A stretch of 64,000 bases of DNA from Bathynomus jamesi (lineage: Eukaryota; Arthropoda; Malacostraca; Isopoda; Cirolanidae), in contig JAJOZX010005607.1 of the NCBI GenBank assembly GCA_023014485.1, positions 98,501 through 162,500 on the forward strand, written 5' to 3'. A program made the position numbers and the translations under genes. Of the stretch, positions 9,472 to 23,922 are shown in pieces. The notes below the pieces were generated by a model. The model was not told where the DNA came from and did no database searches. It saw nothing but the letters and a program-made list of their open reading frames with translations. Within the stretch, counting starts at the first letter, position 1. Every line of letters starts with the position of its first letter.

Positions 9472-11380
9472 CAGGCATTATATTACTGATGAGCAAATGG
9501 CCACAATTTCTGAAAGCAATGTGCACTCCCACATGAACTGTTGCTCTCACCCGTAGATTGGGTGAGGTGAGGTTTCAAACAGTTAACTTAATTCAATCCA
9601 AAATAGAGCCACAATAAATTTAACAATTATCACATTACTAATAAATCTCCCTCCTTACAGTTGCGTACAAACATTTTTTTCACTCACATTTTTACAGATC
9701 TTTTCAGGGTAAATTTTCGGAAAAGCTCCACAGTATTGTTCCACCCGTCCTCACTCTATTCTAGGTTTACGAGGGCCTCAGGGAGCACGCATTCCTTAAC
9801 TGTACAGATACCCTGTTATTGCACCGCATTCGTTCAAAACTAATTTATACTCCGATCATCTACTTTGGGCAAAGCTCTCCCGCAGAGTGTTTCTTCTACC
9901 TCTCTACGATGTTCTTAACATTAAAGCCTTGTTTTCTGCTATTTAACCTTCTTAGACAGAGAAAATTCCCTATAAAAGTGTGTGTTTTGGGGATGGATCA
10001 ACTATTTTGTAACAACAACGGTCATGTGAAGAAGGGAACCTACAACATTACCTGAGATCCACACCACTTGTCGCTACATTATCTGAACGCAGAGGACAGT
10101 CACCTATTCATTCCCTATTCATTCATTCACCTTTACTAATTTACTTCTTCCTTTGGCTAACCAGGGGTGGATCCTCTAGTCTTCGATAGCCTGTAACTTC
10201 TGTAATACTTCCCAGCCAAAATGTCAATTAACTTTTTCTGTTGCAACATGGCCATGACGTAGTCCTTCTCTATAGACTATTTCCACTCTATACCCCTGCA
10301 CTATTTATTTAAAAAAAAATACTATTTAAGGCGACTTAATACAAGTAGGCTCAAAAACTATTTCTCCATTACTTCCATTTGTGCTCAAACTGCTGCAGAC
10401 GAATTTTCTTACTTAAGTTTAACGAAATGTAGGTGATAATCTGCTCCCATTCCACAATTTATATATACTCAAAAAAAAAAAACTCCTTTCTCTGCTCCTC
10501 CTGTATATCTGAGTAAGTGAAATTATGCTTAGAAATGCTGTATTTCCTCCCCCCCCTCACGATAAAGAATGATTTACAAAATAAAATTAAGCAACTCCAA
10601 ACTCAGTTCAATAACGACAAACTTAATTTTTATAATAAATTACGTCTCATCCTCAAGCTTCTTACTTTTTGAATAGGCTTCATTGTATGAAATGCGAATT
10701 AGGTAATAAATAGATGAGAGAGAAATTATAAAAGTTTTGACAATATTTTCTATTTGCCAAATTACAATACCGGAAATTTATATTTCGTACTTCAACTCAA
10801 ATTGAAACTCAAGAATTCGTTATACGTCTTGCAAACAATAAAATGTTCTGCAATATTATCGTAGACAATTTATTCTTCTGTTTATACCCACAGTTACTGT
10901 ACGAAAGTATTATATCATGAACAACACTTTTGATAAGTCGGGTATATAAGGATACCCCTTATAAATAATTAGCTATGATTTTTCTAAAACAAAATTTGAC
11001 GATTCCTTGTTGTCTATCAACTACACACTTAATTCTTTGTGGCTTGCTGAAGAAGAGCGTATGAATTTTCTTAATACTGTATTGGCAACTTTGTTCCTGA
11101 ATATAAAGTACTGTAGTTTTTGTACATTAATATCATAAATAATTTACCAATAGAAATATAAAGACAAAATAAAAATTATCCCTTTTTTAAACATTTTTAT
11201 TCTTGTGTTAATTATATTAAAAATTATGTTTAGATATATTACATAATAGTGTAAGAGTAATAATTTGCTAAAAAGTTTGATGTCAAAAACCAAAATGAGT
11301 AAATATTCAGTCCAAATGTACAGTGAATTTTTGATATTGAAGTCAACAAAAAACTACTTTCAACTTTTTAAACAACAAAA

Positions 11381-11413
<33 letters not shown>

Positions 11414-11515
11414 CATAATAATAATAATACGTTTAACTGCTTTTAGTTAAAAATCCCTTAACAATATTTAACAAAGGCAATTCATAATTATGAATATCTC
11501 CAAGTCACTTTCTAG
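9472..11515. repeat. Array block A, unit 2
   Basis: Second copy of block A, with an (AAT)n tract at about 11378-11428 beside the FREP stop. The AATAAA seen after copy 1 is disrupted here (TTAAGGGA). No gene recognised. Confidence 0.75.
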
Positions 11516-12433
11516 TCAGTTTAAGAATTTCGGTCTGAGACTCAAAGAAGTTTTCTTCAAGGAGTGGAGATACCCACGAAACTCCTTCCAATTAATACCA
11601 TCACCATGCTCAGTATGGTTTCCTTCATATTGATATCCATTCAAGTTTGATGCATGACAGTTTGTATACCACCATGCACCGTGGTGGTGCATCGAACAAC
11701 TTAAATTTGGGTGAATGTCGTTGTCTTGATCTTTAGTTGAAAATTTGTGGCCTCTGTGACTACCAAAAGAATCTCCGGCATTGCCTGAATATTCTCCTAA
11801 ATCCAAGATGTATTTGGTAGTGGCATCTCCAATGTAAAAGTGTTCGTATTTGGCCCAACGTTTTTTCCCCTCAAAGTCTTCAAGATCCACCCTCAGTTCC
11901 ATCAGAGTGTTGCTAACGAGGGCGTGAATGTTGTCTAGACCGAGCCAAAATTCTCCCTTCAAGTTCCCGAAACCGATCTGGTACTCAACCCATTTCCTGA
12001 AGAAGTTTTCTCTTTGTGGAAGAGCCTCTCGATGTTGAATCACCGTCCATCCACCTCCGTCAGTTGTCTGATCACAGAAAACGGGAACGGGTCGGTTTTC
12101 GCAACAACTGAAAGGGTACACTTTTCGAACCCCAGATTCTTTATCCCCGAGATTGAAAAAATCCGCACAATTCCGAGGACTAGTTTCATCTTCTTTCAAC
12201 TTGCCATTTGCCTTCTGCATTGAATGTAATTTCATTTTCGTTCTCAGCAGCAAAGAATCTCTTGCGGAGTTCTCACACATTGCTAGAGTTTGAGACACAC
12301 AAGCAGGAGAGAATCCAATCTCATTGAAGAGGGTGTAAAGTCCCGTTGCTGTAGCATCACTGCTCCCTCCAAAACGAAAATTGTTCACTAAAGTAACCAT
12401 CAAAAAGTACATCAAATGTTTCGATTCTGCCAT
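11516..12433 (-). CDS. Secreted fibrinogen-related lectin, copy 2
   Basis: Intact 305-aa single-exon gene with the layout of copy 1: signal peptide, cysteine-bearing linker, fibrinogen domain at about 88-302, DQDND calcium motif and GAWWY pocket motif. It differs around the pocket: LSCSMHHHGAWWYTNCHASN here, and EHGDGINW instead of EYADGINW. Its N-terminus (MAESKHLMYF, NNFRFGGSSD) matches copy 6 better than copy 1, so copies 2 and 6 are close relatives. The TATA box is at 12500-12509. Confidence 0.93.
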   Translation of the reverse strand: MAESKHLMYFLMVTLVNNFRFGGSSDATATGLYTLFNEIGFSPACVSQTLAMCENSARDSLLLRTKMKLHSMQKANGKLKEDETSPRNCADFFNLGDKESGVRKVYPFSCCENRPVPVFCDQTTDGGGWTVIQHREALPQRENFFRKWVEYQIGFGNLKGEFWLGLDNIHALVSNTLMELRVDLEDFEGKKRWAKYEHFYIGDATTKYILDLGEYSGNAGDSFGSHRGHKFSTKDQDNDIHPNLSCSMHHHGAWWYTNCHASNLNGYQYEGNHTEHGDGINWKEFRGYLHSLKKTSLSLRPKFLN

Positions 12434-13226
12434 TGTTGGGAGCTTTTGTTAGTGAACCATTCCCGAAAATGGTTTGTAATAACTGGCTTTGAGATCACTC
12501 CTTTTTATACAATGTTGCCTGTGTTATCAATGCCTCGTCTATCTCAAAACATCCGGAATTTTGTGGGCGTATTTTAAAATCTAGATTATTTGTTTTATTT
12601 TTATTCAATTACTGAAATTCTAAACGAGGCGTCTCCTCGAGATAACTCGCAAACATTTTTATTTTATGAATTAATTATCAATGAACTTGGAATTCAAATT
12701 TTTCATTTTCATTTTAGCTATATTTAAGCTTAGAATTATCTTTCTTTATATTAATACTATTGTAAAGTATCTCGAATGTCGCGTTTTGATATTTTGTTTG
12801 GTTAAATCACTATTGCTGCTGTCCTTTGAACTTCACTTAAAACAACATTAGTGCCTATTTATTTCATTAAATAGATACGTTAACTTTGCTTTATTTGGTT
12901 GTCTTACTAATACCTAACCTGTTATCTTTCAGTTCGTCTTTCGTTAATGCAAATTTTCAGTTAAATGAGAATATGAGAACATTCTAATTTTTCAAATTAC
13001 TACAGTACTCACTGAGTATTGAGAGTCAGTCCATGATCAGGGATAACCCGATTTCATGGTTAAGTCCATATACCACGCCAGTCAGTGGGTGGTAGAGACG
13101 CTGCTGCCCGCCATCTCTGACTGGCCTTCCACCTCGTGCGCCACCACATCTTACAATATAAAACAGAATGAAGAAGTTTGTACTCACCGCAAAACGTAAA
13201 GATCTTCCACTGCCGAAGGTTTAATC
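12434..13226. repeat. Array block B, unit 2, left part
   Basis: FREP upstream region with the promoter and the GC hairpin (about 13077-13125). On the FREP strand a GTGAGT splice-donor-like site lies near 13188-13194. Confidence 0.7.
12500..12509 (-). promoter_or_regulatory. TATA box of FREP copy 2
   Basis: TATAAAAAGG at the conserved distance upstream of the ATG. Confidence 0.75.
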
Positions 13227-13418
13227 CAGGGGTCACCAACCTTTTTTTTGTTCACCGCCCATTTTTACGATTTTTTGAAAATTAAAAAAGCTTATCGCCC
13301 ACCTTAGATCAGAAAGAATAAATCAATATAATCAATATAATAAATAATGAAATAAATGTTTAATTACCTTTAATGTGAGCCCACTAGTGGTCGCTACCGC
13401 CCAGGTTGGTGACCCGTG
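13227..13418. mobile_element. 192-bp hAT-like MITE
   Basis: The ends CAGGGGTCACCAACCT and AGGTTGGTGACCCGTG are inverted with one mismatch. GTTTAATC (13219-13226) and GTTTAACC (13419-13426) are an 8-bp target duplication with one change. CAGGGGT-type ends are common among hAT MITEs. Non-coding. Confidence 0.85.
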
Positions 13419-13426
13419 GTTTAACC

Positions 13427-13985
13427 CCAAATCATGGTTATTTCGGTGTCATGGTCATGGATATGTGCGCAATGGCCATAATTAGTAAATCACGGTTAAC
13501 TCGATTCACATTTGACTGAATCACGGATAAACGCATAAGTATTGCGTGTCCAAAATTTACGCCGTTTATATAAATGAAGTGAGGCTCAATCCTCTCATCT
13601 GAGCTCCTACATTTTAGCGCACTATATAACTAAAATTTTCAGACGAAACAATGTTGTTGGACCACCGTAACATTTTTCTGCAGCTGACGCCATCTTTGGA
13701 CTGAGTTAATGATACACTTGATAAAACCTTTCATTTTTTATCAATAATTATGCCAATATATGAATTTTCTTCAGTAAATATGTTATTTAGAGGAACATTT
13801 TAAAAAATAAATCATTTTGGGGTTAAAGAGGTCTTTATTTTAGTTAAATCGTTACCAACAAATTGTGTATAGGGGTTATGAAGGTATATATATATATATA
13901 TATACATATGTATGTATATATACACTATGTAGTGTATATATATATTAATGTTAACAAAATAAATAATAAAATAAAAATATAATTA
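13427..13985. repeat. Block B, unit 2, right part
   Basis: Lacks the CTCCATCTGC...AACCACTGCT part present in other copies, so a deletion followed or accompanied the MITE. It ends in a TATA/TGTA microsatellite at 13886-13945. Confidence 0.6.
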
Positions 13986-14447
13986 AAAGAGGGGGAAAAA
14001 ATCATATTTAAAAATGACTACGCATTGTATCGGAGAAATAAAGTTGCGAATATGCTTTAACCTTCCGGAAAAAGAAAGCCTTGATTACATGTTATATACA
14101 ATAGCATTGTTTCCCTCAAGTCTTACTTACATTCCCAGTCCTTACACCCCTCCCGAAATAAAAAATTTCCAGACAAATCCATGAAATTATTGTCGAAATT
14201 ATTTATAAGAAGGGTTATATAATTTTTTATAACGTTGATCTTTCTATCAAGAGCAAAGTTATCCCTCACAGTATGAAAATCAAAAATGAGGAAACAAAGT
14301 TTATCTAAAACATAGCAACGTTTTGGAAACCTAAAATATGTCTACATTTTCATTATTGTTGTTATTGTAAGAATGGGAAATAAAACGCGATTTATATGAA
14401 AGCTTAAGGCAGTAGTATGTAACAAAATACTGTGTGTGTTGTGTGTG

Positions 14448-14512
<65 letters not shown>

Positions 14513-15381
14513 ACTGGGGAAAAGTCATAGCTATGTTTTAAAATACTGGAATTCGTCCACCTCACGAGAAACAATAATTCAACAAAATAAATTTAAGCAA
14601 TTTTCTTCATTCAACTCAACAACAAACTTAAAATTTACAATAAATTATTTCTCACCGACCCATCAAAAAAACTAATTACCTTTTACATGGCCTTGTTGTA
14701 CGAAATGCCAATTACATAATAAAAACGTGTGTAATAATAAAAACAAAATTACACGTTTTGTTTTTTATGTCTCTTATCACAAACTTAATTTTTTGTAGAG
14801 AGTATGGATTGTTATGCTCATACCCACAGCTACTGTATGTATACCCATTATATGACAAACAACAATTTCTGTTTTTGGGTCAGGTACATGAATACCAATT
14901 AGAAATATTTTTCTATATTCTTTCCGCAACAAACTTCACTGATTCCTTGTCGTGTATCATTCACTTCTTCGATATGACAATCTTATTCTCAAATATAAAA
15001 TAACTTTCTATATTTTTATATCCACAAATACCCATAAATACCCGTTTATGGGTATATCCATAAATTCATTTATATGTACAGTATAATTTACCAATAGAAA
15101 ATAAAATACAAAATGAAAACTACCTATTTTTAAACAGTTTTCTGTGCTTTTCCTTTTTTATTATTTTGTTAAGAATGTTAATTTTGGGATTAAACGTTGT
15201 TGTTTCTTAAACTATTTTTGGTTAATAACATACGAAATATTCATTTCAAACGTGTACTGAATTTCTGAAACGGAAGTTAACTCAAAATTCCTTTGAACTT
15301 TTAAAAGACTAATATTAACAATGTTAAAATTATGGCATACACTTACTAAAATAAACCCCAAAACTAATGATAGTAGTAGTA

Positions 15382-15415
<34 letters not shown>

Positions 15416-15494
15416 TTCTTTATGTTAAAATGTTCTCAGTGGGTATTTAACAAAGGCACTTCAAAACTAAGAATATATCCATGTTATTTTCAAT
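13986..15494. repeat. Array block C, unit 2
   Basis: Non-coding. A GT/CT compound microsatellite lies at about 14431-14508 and AGT/AAT trinucleotides at 15366-15413. Open stretches at 14436 and 14758 lack ATG-led conservation among copies. Confidence 0.65.
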
Positions 15495-15611
15495 TCAGTT
15501 AAGGAATTTCAGTCTGCGACTCCAAAACGTTTTCTTTAAGGAGTGATAATACCCGCGAAAACTAAGCCAGTTAATGCCATCAGTATATGAAGTATGGTTT
15601 CCCTCATACCG
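15495..15611 (-). pseudogene. FREP C-terminal fragment, unit 2 (open)
   Basis: Thirty-eight uninterrupted codons plus stop. The fragment begins RYEGNHTSYTDGINWLSFRG and ends RRLKFLN, aligning with the last residues of the full FREPs. It has no ATG or upstream fibrinogen sequence. It is the best preserved of the fragments. Confidence 0.8.
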
Positions 15612-16284
15612 ATACAACCTCGGTATGTAATCGGTTAATCGGTATTTTAATCTTTCATTTACTCAACCGGTGAACTCTGGAACAATCTTCCTCAATCCAT
15701 CTTTCAACCTGTCTATGATCTCCTGTCTTTCAAACGCAGGCATTCGCTTTGGCCCCCCTTTCACTAAATAAAATAAAACTTTATTTTGTTATTCTACTAT
15801 TTGGTCTATTTTTTTTATTTTTGTAGTTAATATTCGTAGTTAAATAGTACATAGTACGAGTTATTACTATTATTCACTTAGATATTATTCATCACTTTCA
15901 TCAAAATTGTTTAAATGTATATTCGACTATATTTATATTATATTCATATACTACTCTCGTTATTGTTTTATTCAAAAATAGTTGCTGACCTTATTCAACC
16001 TAAACGGTTATAAGGCGAGATTATTATCGTATAGTTATATCGTGTTTAACAATAATTTAGATTGAATATATCGGAATACATAGTTATTTTAAAGCGAATT
16101 CAATTTCACTAAGTTTAAAAAATTTCCAACAGTAATTGATTTAACCACTTTCCAGCAAACAAAGTTCTCAACCGCTCACACATTCATTCTCTCTCATTAT
16201 TGAAAGTTTGGCCTTTACCGTCAACCCCAATTTTCCCTGGACTCATTTCGTTGCTTTAATAGCCAAAATAGCATAAAATTTGGT
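15612..16284. repeat. Block D, unit 2
   Basis: Recurring non-coding block without the MITE found in unit 1. It provides the empty site for that insertion. Confidence 0.65.
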
Positions 16285-18306
16285 CAGGCATTATAACTGT
16301 TGAGTAAATGGCCACAATTTCTGAAAGCAATGTACACTCCCAGATGGAATATTGTTTTCACCCGTGGATTGGGTGAGGTGAGTTTCATTCCAAAATAGAG
16401 CCACAACAAATTTAACAATTATCACATTACTAATAAATCTCCCTCCTTACATTTGCGTACAAACATTTTTTTTCACTCACATTTTTACAGATCTTTTCAG
16501 GGTAAATCTTCTGAAAAGCTTCAGAGTATTGTTCCACCCCGCTCGGCACTCTACTCCAGGTTTACGAAGGCCTCAGGGGGCACGCATACCTTAACTGTAC
16601 AGATACCGCTATTACACCGCTTTCGTTCAAAACTCATTTATACTCCGATCATCTACGTTGGGGAACCCTCTCCCACAGAGTGTTTTCTACCTATCTACAA
16701 TGTTCTTAACATTAAAGGACTTGTTTTCTGCTATTTAACCTTCTCAAAAAGAGGAAATTCCCTATAAACGTGTGTTTTGGGATGAGTCAACCTCTTTTTG
16801 TAACAATAAAGGTGATGTGTCGAAGGGAACCTACAACTTTACCTGAGATTCGAAACACTTGTCGCTACATCATCAGGACGCAGAGGACAGCACCTATTCA
16901 TTCGATATTCATTCCTTTATCTTTACTAGTTTAATTCCTGCTTTGGCTAACCAAGAGTGGATCCTCGAGTCTTCGACAGCCTGTAACTTCTGTAATGCTA
17001 CCCAGCCATAATGTCAATTAACTTTTCTCTATTGCAACATGGCCATGACATAGTCCTTCTCAAAAGACGATTTACACTTTGTACCCCTTCAGTATTTAGT
17101 TAAAAAAAATACTATTTAAGTTGATTTAATACAAGTAGGCTGACGAACTAATTCTTCATTACTTCCATTTGTGCTGAAACTGCTGCAGACGAACTTCTTT
17201 ATTTAAGTTTAACGAAATTTAGGTGATGATCTGCTCTCATTCCACATTTTATATATACTCAAATCAAAGATGACTTCTAATTCGTTTCATTCCGATTCGT
17301 GCTTTAACTTTATCGTTCTCTCTTTTGGGGTTATATCCTACCAATAAAGCTTATCATTATCATTATCATCATTATGTGTAATTCGTTTTAACAGACTTAG
17401 AGTGATCCTGCTCCCATTTTTGAAAATTCCTTTCTCTGCCTCCTTCTGTATATCTGAGTAAGTTAAATTATGTTTAAAAATGCTGTATTTCTTCCGACCC
17501 CTCACAATAAAGAATGATTTACAAAAATAAAATTAAGCAACTGTAAACTCAGTTCAATAATGACGAACTTAAGTTTCATGATAAATTACGTCTCATCCTC
17601 AAGCTTCTTACTTTTTTAATAGGCTTCACTGTATGAAATGCGAATTAGATAATAAATAGATGAAAGGAAATGATAACAGTTTTGACGGTATTTTCTATTT
17701 ACCAAATTACGATACCGGAATTTATATTTCGTAGTTCAACTCAAATTGAAACTCAAGAATTCGTTATACGTCTTGCAAAGAATACATCTTCTGCAATATT
17801 ATCTTAGACAGTTTATTCTTCTGTTTATACCCACAGTTACAGTACGAAATTATTATATCATGAACAACACTTTTGATAAGTCGGGTATATAAGGATACCC
17901 GTTTATGAATAATTAGCTAACATTTTTCTAAAACAAAATTTGACACACTTAATTCTTTGTCTTTGCTAAAAAATGGCGTAAGAATGTTCTTAATATTGGC
18001 AACTTTATTCCCAAATATAAATTAGTTTTTGTATTAATACCCATAAATAATTTACCAATAGAAATATAAAGACAAAATAAAAATTATCCCTTTTCAAACA
18101 TTTTTATTCTTGTGTACATTATATTAAAAATTATGTTATTAGATATATTACAAAATGGTGTAAGAGTAATAATTTTATAAAAAGTTTAACATGAAAAACC
18201 AAAACGAGCAAATATCAGCCAAAGTACAATTAATTTATATAGTCATAATTATTTATATATAAAAAAAAAACTTTGAACTTTTAATACAATAAAAACAATT
18301 ATTAAT

Positions 18307-18341
<35 letters not shown>

Positions 18342-18416
18342 GTTTAACTGCTTTTAGTTAAAAAATTTCTAACAAACGTAAGTCATAATTAAGAATATCT
18401 CCAAGTCACTTTCATG
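16285..18416. repeat. Array block A, unit 3
   Basis: Third copy of block A, ending with (AAT)n at 18310-18343. No gene recognised. Confidence 0.7.
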
Positions 18417-18613
18417 TCAGTTTAGGAATTTCGGTCTGAGACTCAAAGATGTTTTCTTCAAGGAGTGGTGATATCCGCGAAACAAACTCCAGTTAATGCC
18501 ATCAGCGTAAGAAGTGTGATTTCCTTCATATTGAAAACCATTCAAATTCGAACCGTGACATTTTGAATACCACCATGCACCGCGGTGATTCTTCGAACAA
18601 CTTCCATCATGAG
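18417..18613 (-). pseudogene. FREP copy 3, 5'-truncated
   Basis: Only the C-terminal portion from DGSCSKNHRGAWWY onward remains. Signal peptide, linker and most of the fibrinogen domain are gone. The junction joins the promoter region straight to the coding remnant, with a shared TCA at the joint; about 720 bp of coding sequence plus the leader are lost. The closest relative is copy 4. A chance reading frame (to 18650) now runs through the TATA box. Confidence 0.85.
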
Positions 18614-19905
18614 ATCTCTCCTTTTTATACAATGTTGCCTGTGTTATCAATAACTCGTCTATCTCAAAACATCCGCTATTTTGTGCGTATTTTAAAATCT
18701 AGATTATTTGTTTTATTTTTATTCCATTACTGAAATTCTAAACGAGACGTCTCCTCGAGATTACTCGTAAACATTTTTATTGTAAGAATTCTCACTGAAT
18801 TTTGGAATTCAAATATTTTCTTTTCATTTTAGCTATATTTAAGCTTAGAATTATCTTTCTTTATATTAATGCTATTGTAAATTATGTGGAATGTCGAGTT
18901 TTGAGATTTTCTTTGGTTAAATCACTATTGCTGCTGTCCTTTGAACTTCACTTTAAAACAACATTAGTGCCTATTTATTTCATTAAATAGATACGTTAAC
19001 TTTGCTTTATTTAGTTGTCTTACTAATACCTAACCTGTTATCTCTCAGTTCGTCTTTTGTTAATGCAAATTTTCAGTTAAATGAGAATATGAGAATATTC
19101 TAATTTTTCAAATTACTAGAGTAATCACTGACTGAGTACTTGAGGGTCAGTCCATGATCACAGATAACCCGATTTCACGGTTAACTCCATATACCCGGCC
19201 AGTCAGTGGGTGGTGGAGCCTCTGCTGCCCGCCACCACTGACTGGCCTTGCACCTCGTGCGCCACCACATCTTACAATATAATACAGAATGAGGAAGTTT
19301 GTACTCACTGCAAAACGTAAAGATCGTCTGCTCCCGAATGTTTAACCCCTCCTTCTGCTAACACTGCTTCGATAGCTCTGAGAGACACTGACTGAGACGC
19401 GTTGTGGTGGGCTGGCGGAAGACGAACTGTAGATGTAACCACTGCGTCAAATCATGGTTATCTCGGTGTCATGATCGTGGATATGTGCGCAATGGTCACA
19501 ATTAGTAAATCACGATTAACTGGATTCACATTTGAGTGAATCACGGATAAATTCATAAATATTGTGTGCCCAAAATTTACGCCGTTTATATAAAGGAAGT
19601 GAGACTGAATCCTCTCATCTGAGCTCCTACTTTTTAGCGGACTATGTAACTAAAATTTTCAGACAGAACAATGTTTTTGGACCACGGCAACATTTTTCTG
19701 CAGCTGACGCCATCTTTGGACTGGGTTAATGATACTTTTGATAAAACCTTTTATTTTTTATTAATAATTATTTCAATATATGAATTTACTTTAGTAACTA
19801 TGTTATTTAGAGGAACATTTAAAAAAAAATTCATTTTGGAAGCAAAGGGGTCTTATTTTAGTTAAATCGTTACCAACAAATTGTGTATAGGTATTATGAA
19901 GGTTC
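18614..19905. repeat. Array block B, unit 3
   Basis: FREP upstream block. It retains the TATA box (18620-18629) although the gene is truncated, and the GC hairpin at 19199-19246. Confidence 0.65.
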
Positions 19906-20970
<1,065 letters not shown>

Positions 20971-21477
20971 GGTTTATTCTAGTAAACTTATGCCATAATG
21001 TTAACATTGTTAATATTAGCCATTTAAAAGTTCAAAGGAATTTCGGGTTAACTCCAGTTTAATAAATTCAGTACACGTTTGAAATGAATATTTCGTATGT
21101 TATTAACCAAAAATAGTTTAAGAAACAACAACGCTTAATCTCTAAATTAACATCCTTAACAAAATACTAGAAAAGGAAAAGCACAGAAACATTGTTTAAA
21201 AATGGATAGTTTTCATTTTGTATTTTATTTTCTATTGGTTAATTATACTGTGGATATAAATGAATTTATGGATATATCCATAAATGGGTATTTATGGGTA
21301 TTTATGGATATATCCATAAATTCGTATTTATGGGTATTTATGGTATAAATGTATAGAAAGTTATTTTATATTTGAAAATACTGTAAGGTTGTCATATTGA
21401 AGAAGTGAATGATACACGACAAGGAATCAGTGAAGTTTGTTGCGGAAAGAATATAGAAAATATTTATAATTTATAAT

Positions 21478-21551
<74 letters not shown>

Positions 21552-22162
21552 GTTGTTACATACTACTGCCTTAAGCTTTCATATAAATATCGTTTTATTT
21601 CCCATTCTTACAATAACAACAATAATGAAAATGTAGACATATTTTAGGTTTCCAAAACGTTGCTATGTTTTAGTTAAACTTTGTTTCCTCACTTTTGATT
21701 TTCATACTGTGAGGGATAACTTTGCTCTTGATAGAATGATCAACATTATAAAAAATTATATAACCCTTCTTATAAATAATTTGGACAATAATTTCATGGA
21801 TTTGTCTGGAAATTTTTTATTTCGGGAGGGGTGCAAGGACAGGGAATGTAAGTAAGACTTGAGAGAAACAGTGCTATTGTATATAACATGTAATCAAGAC
21901 TCTCTTTTCGGAAGGTTAAAGCATATTCGCAGCTTTCTTTCTCCGATACAATACGTAGTCATTTTTAAATATAAATCCTAATTTACATTCCTTAGGAGGG
22001 ATGGGGTGATTCTTTTTATCCCTCTTTTAATTTTATTTTTATTTTATTATTTATTTTATTAACATTATTATTACTTTTCACGGGGGGGGGGGGAGGAATG
22101 GACGTTCATCGGAAAACCAAACTTAAAAATATGAAATTGTGGGTGGTTTCCGACTTTTCGAC

Positions 22163-22165
<3 letters not shown>
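20971..22165. repeat. Array block C, reversed
   Basis: Reverse-complement copy of block C, starting exactly where the mariner ends. It contains (GA)n/(CA)n at 21481-21547 and a G-tract at 22081-22092. No gene recognised. Confidence 0.65.
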
Positions 22166-22205
<40 letters not shown>

Positions 22206-22531
22206 CCTTTGGTAAGCTTCCGCCCGAATGGTTCATTCTGACGAAAGTCAAGCTTTTCACTCCACCTTAGAACTACAGTTTAACGTGAATCCAAACCACG
22301 CCCCATCAGCAGCCCAGCGTCTTAACCACTAGGCCATCTAGGGTACCCATTTATCTACCAACCACTTTCTTTATTGTGTGGAAAGATGAACAGCTGGGTT
22401 TTGCTGCGCGCCGGCTGCTGTCCGGTCTCGAACCCTGGGCCTATGGATGCGTAGTCAGCGACGCTAACCACTACACCACCGAGGCGCATCTACACCACCG
22501 AGGCGCATCTACACCACCGAGGCGCATATTG

Positions 22532-22592
<61 letters not shown>

Positions 22593-22600
22593 GAAACTTC
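22166..22600 (-). mobile_element. tRNA-like SINE heads amid (TA)n/(CA)n
   Basis: Two tRNA-like modules read on the minus strand. One at about 22270-22345 has A box TGGCCTAGTGGTTAAG and a B box-like GGTTTGGATTC. The other at about 22400-22525 has TGTAGTGGTTAGCG and GGTTCGAGACC. Neither folds well enough to be a tRNA. A 19-nt unit (CACCACCGAGGCGCATCTA) is repeated three times at about 22475-22528. Confidence 0.6.
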
Positions 22601-23922
22601 ATAATACAACGATTTAACTAAAGAAAAGACCCCCTTACCTCCAAAATGATTTTTTTTTTAATTGTTCGTCTAAATAACATATTTACCAAAGTAAATTCAT
22701 ATATTGGCATAATTATTAACAAAAAATATAAGGTTTTATCAAAAGTATCATTAACCCAGTCCAAAGATGCGTCAGCGGCAGAAAAATGTTGCCGTGGTCC
22801 AACAACTTTGTTTTGTCTGAAAATTTTAGTTAAAAGTGCGTTAAAAAGTAGGAGCTCAGATGAGAGGATTGGGCCTCACTTCATTTATATAAAAGATGTA
22901 AATTTTGGACCCGAAATACTTATGCGTTTATTCGTGATTCAGTCAAATGTGAATCGAGTTAACCGTGATTTACTAATTAGGACCATTGACCACATATCTA
23001 TGATCATGACACCGAGATAACCATGATTTGTCGCAGTGTTTACATCTGCGGTTCGTCTTCCGCCAGCCCCCTACAACGGGTCTCAGTCAGTGTCTCTCTG
23101 AGCTATCACAGGAATGTTAGCAGAGGGAGGGGTTAAACCTTCGGAAGAGGAAGATCTTTACGTTTTGCGGTGAGTACAAACTTCTTCATTCTGTATTATA
23201 TTGTACGATGTGGTGACGCGCGAGGTGGAAGGCCAGTCAGTGGTAATGGGCAACAGCGTCTCCACCACCCACTGACTGGCGGTGTATACGGAGTTAACCG
23301 TTAAATCTGGTTATCCGTGATCATGGACCGACCCTCAAATACTCAGTGAGTACTGTAGTAATTTGAAAAATTAGAATGTTCTCATATTCTAATTTTACTG
23401 AAAATTTGCATTAACGAAAGACGAACTGAAAGATAACAGGTTAGGTATTAGTAAGACAACCAAATAAAGCAAAGTTAACGTATCTGTTCAATGAAATAAA
23501 TATGCACTAATGTTGTTTTAAAGTGAACTTGAAGGGACAGCAGCAATAGTGATTTAACCAAAGAAAATTTGAAAACGCGACATTCGAGATAATTTACAAT
23601 AGTATTAATATAAAGAAAGATAATTCTAAGCTTAAATATAGCTAAAATGAAAAGAAAAATTTTGAATTCCAAAAGTCAGTGAGAATTCATAGAATAAAAA
23701 TATTTACGAGTAATCTCGAGGAGACGCCTCGTTTAGAATTTCAGTAATGAAATAAAACTAAAACAAGTAATCTAGAATTCAAAATACGCCCACAAAACTC
23801 CGGATGTTTTGAGATAGACGAGCCACCGATAACACAGTCAACATTGTATAAAAAGGAGAGATCTCAAAGCCAGTTATTAGAAACCATTTTCGGGAATGGT
23901 TCACTAACAAAAGCTCGCAACA
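22601..23922. repeat. Array block B, reversed
   Basis: Upstream region of FREP copy 4 in reverse orientation, with the GC hairpin at 23231-23280. A clean splice-donor-like TTTTGCGGTGAGTAC lies at about 23165-23179. Open stretches here are not conserved as protein. Confidence 0.65.
23847..23856 (+). promoter_or_regulatory. TATA box of FREP copy 4
   Basis: TATAAAAAGG, about 67 nt before the ATG at 23923. Confidence 0.75.
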
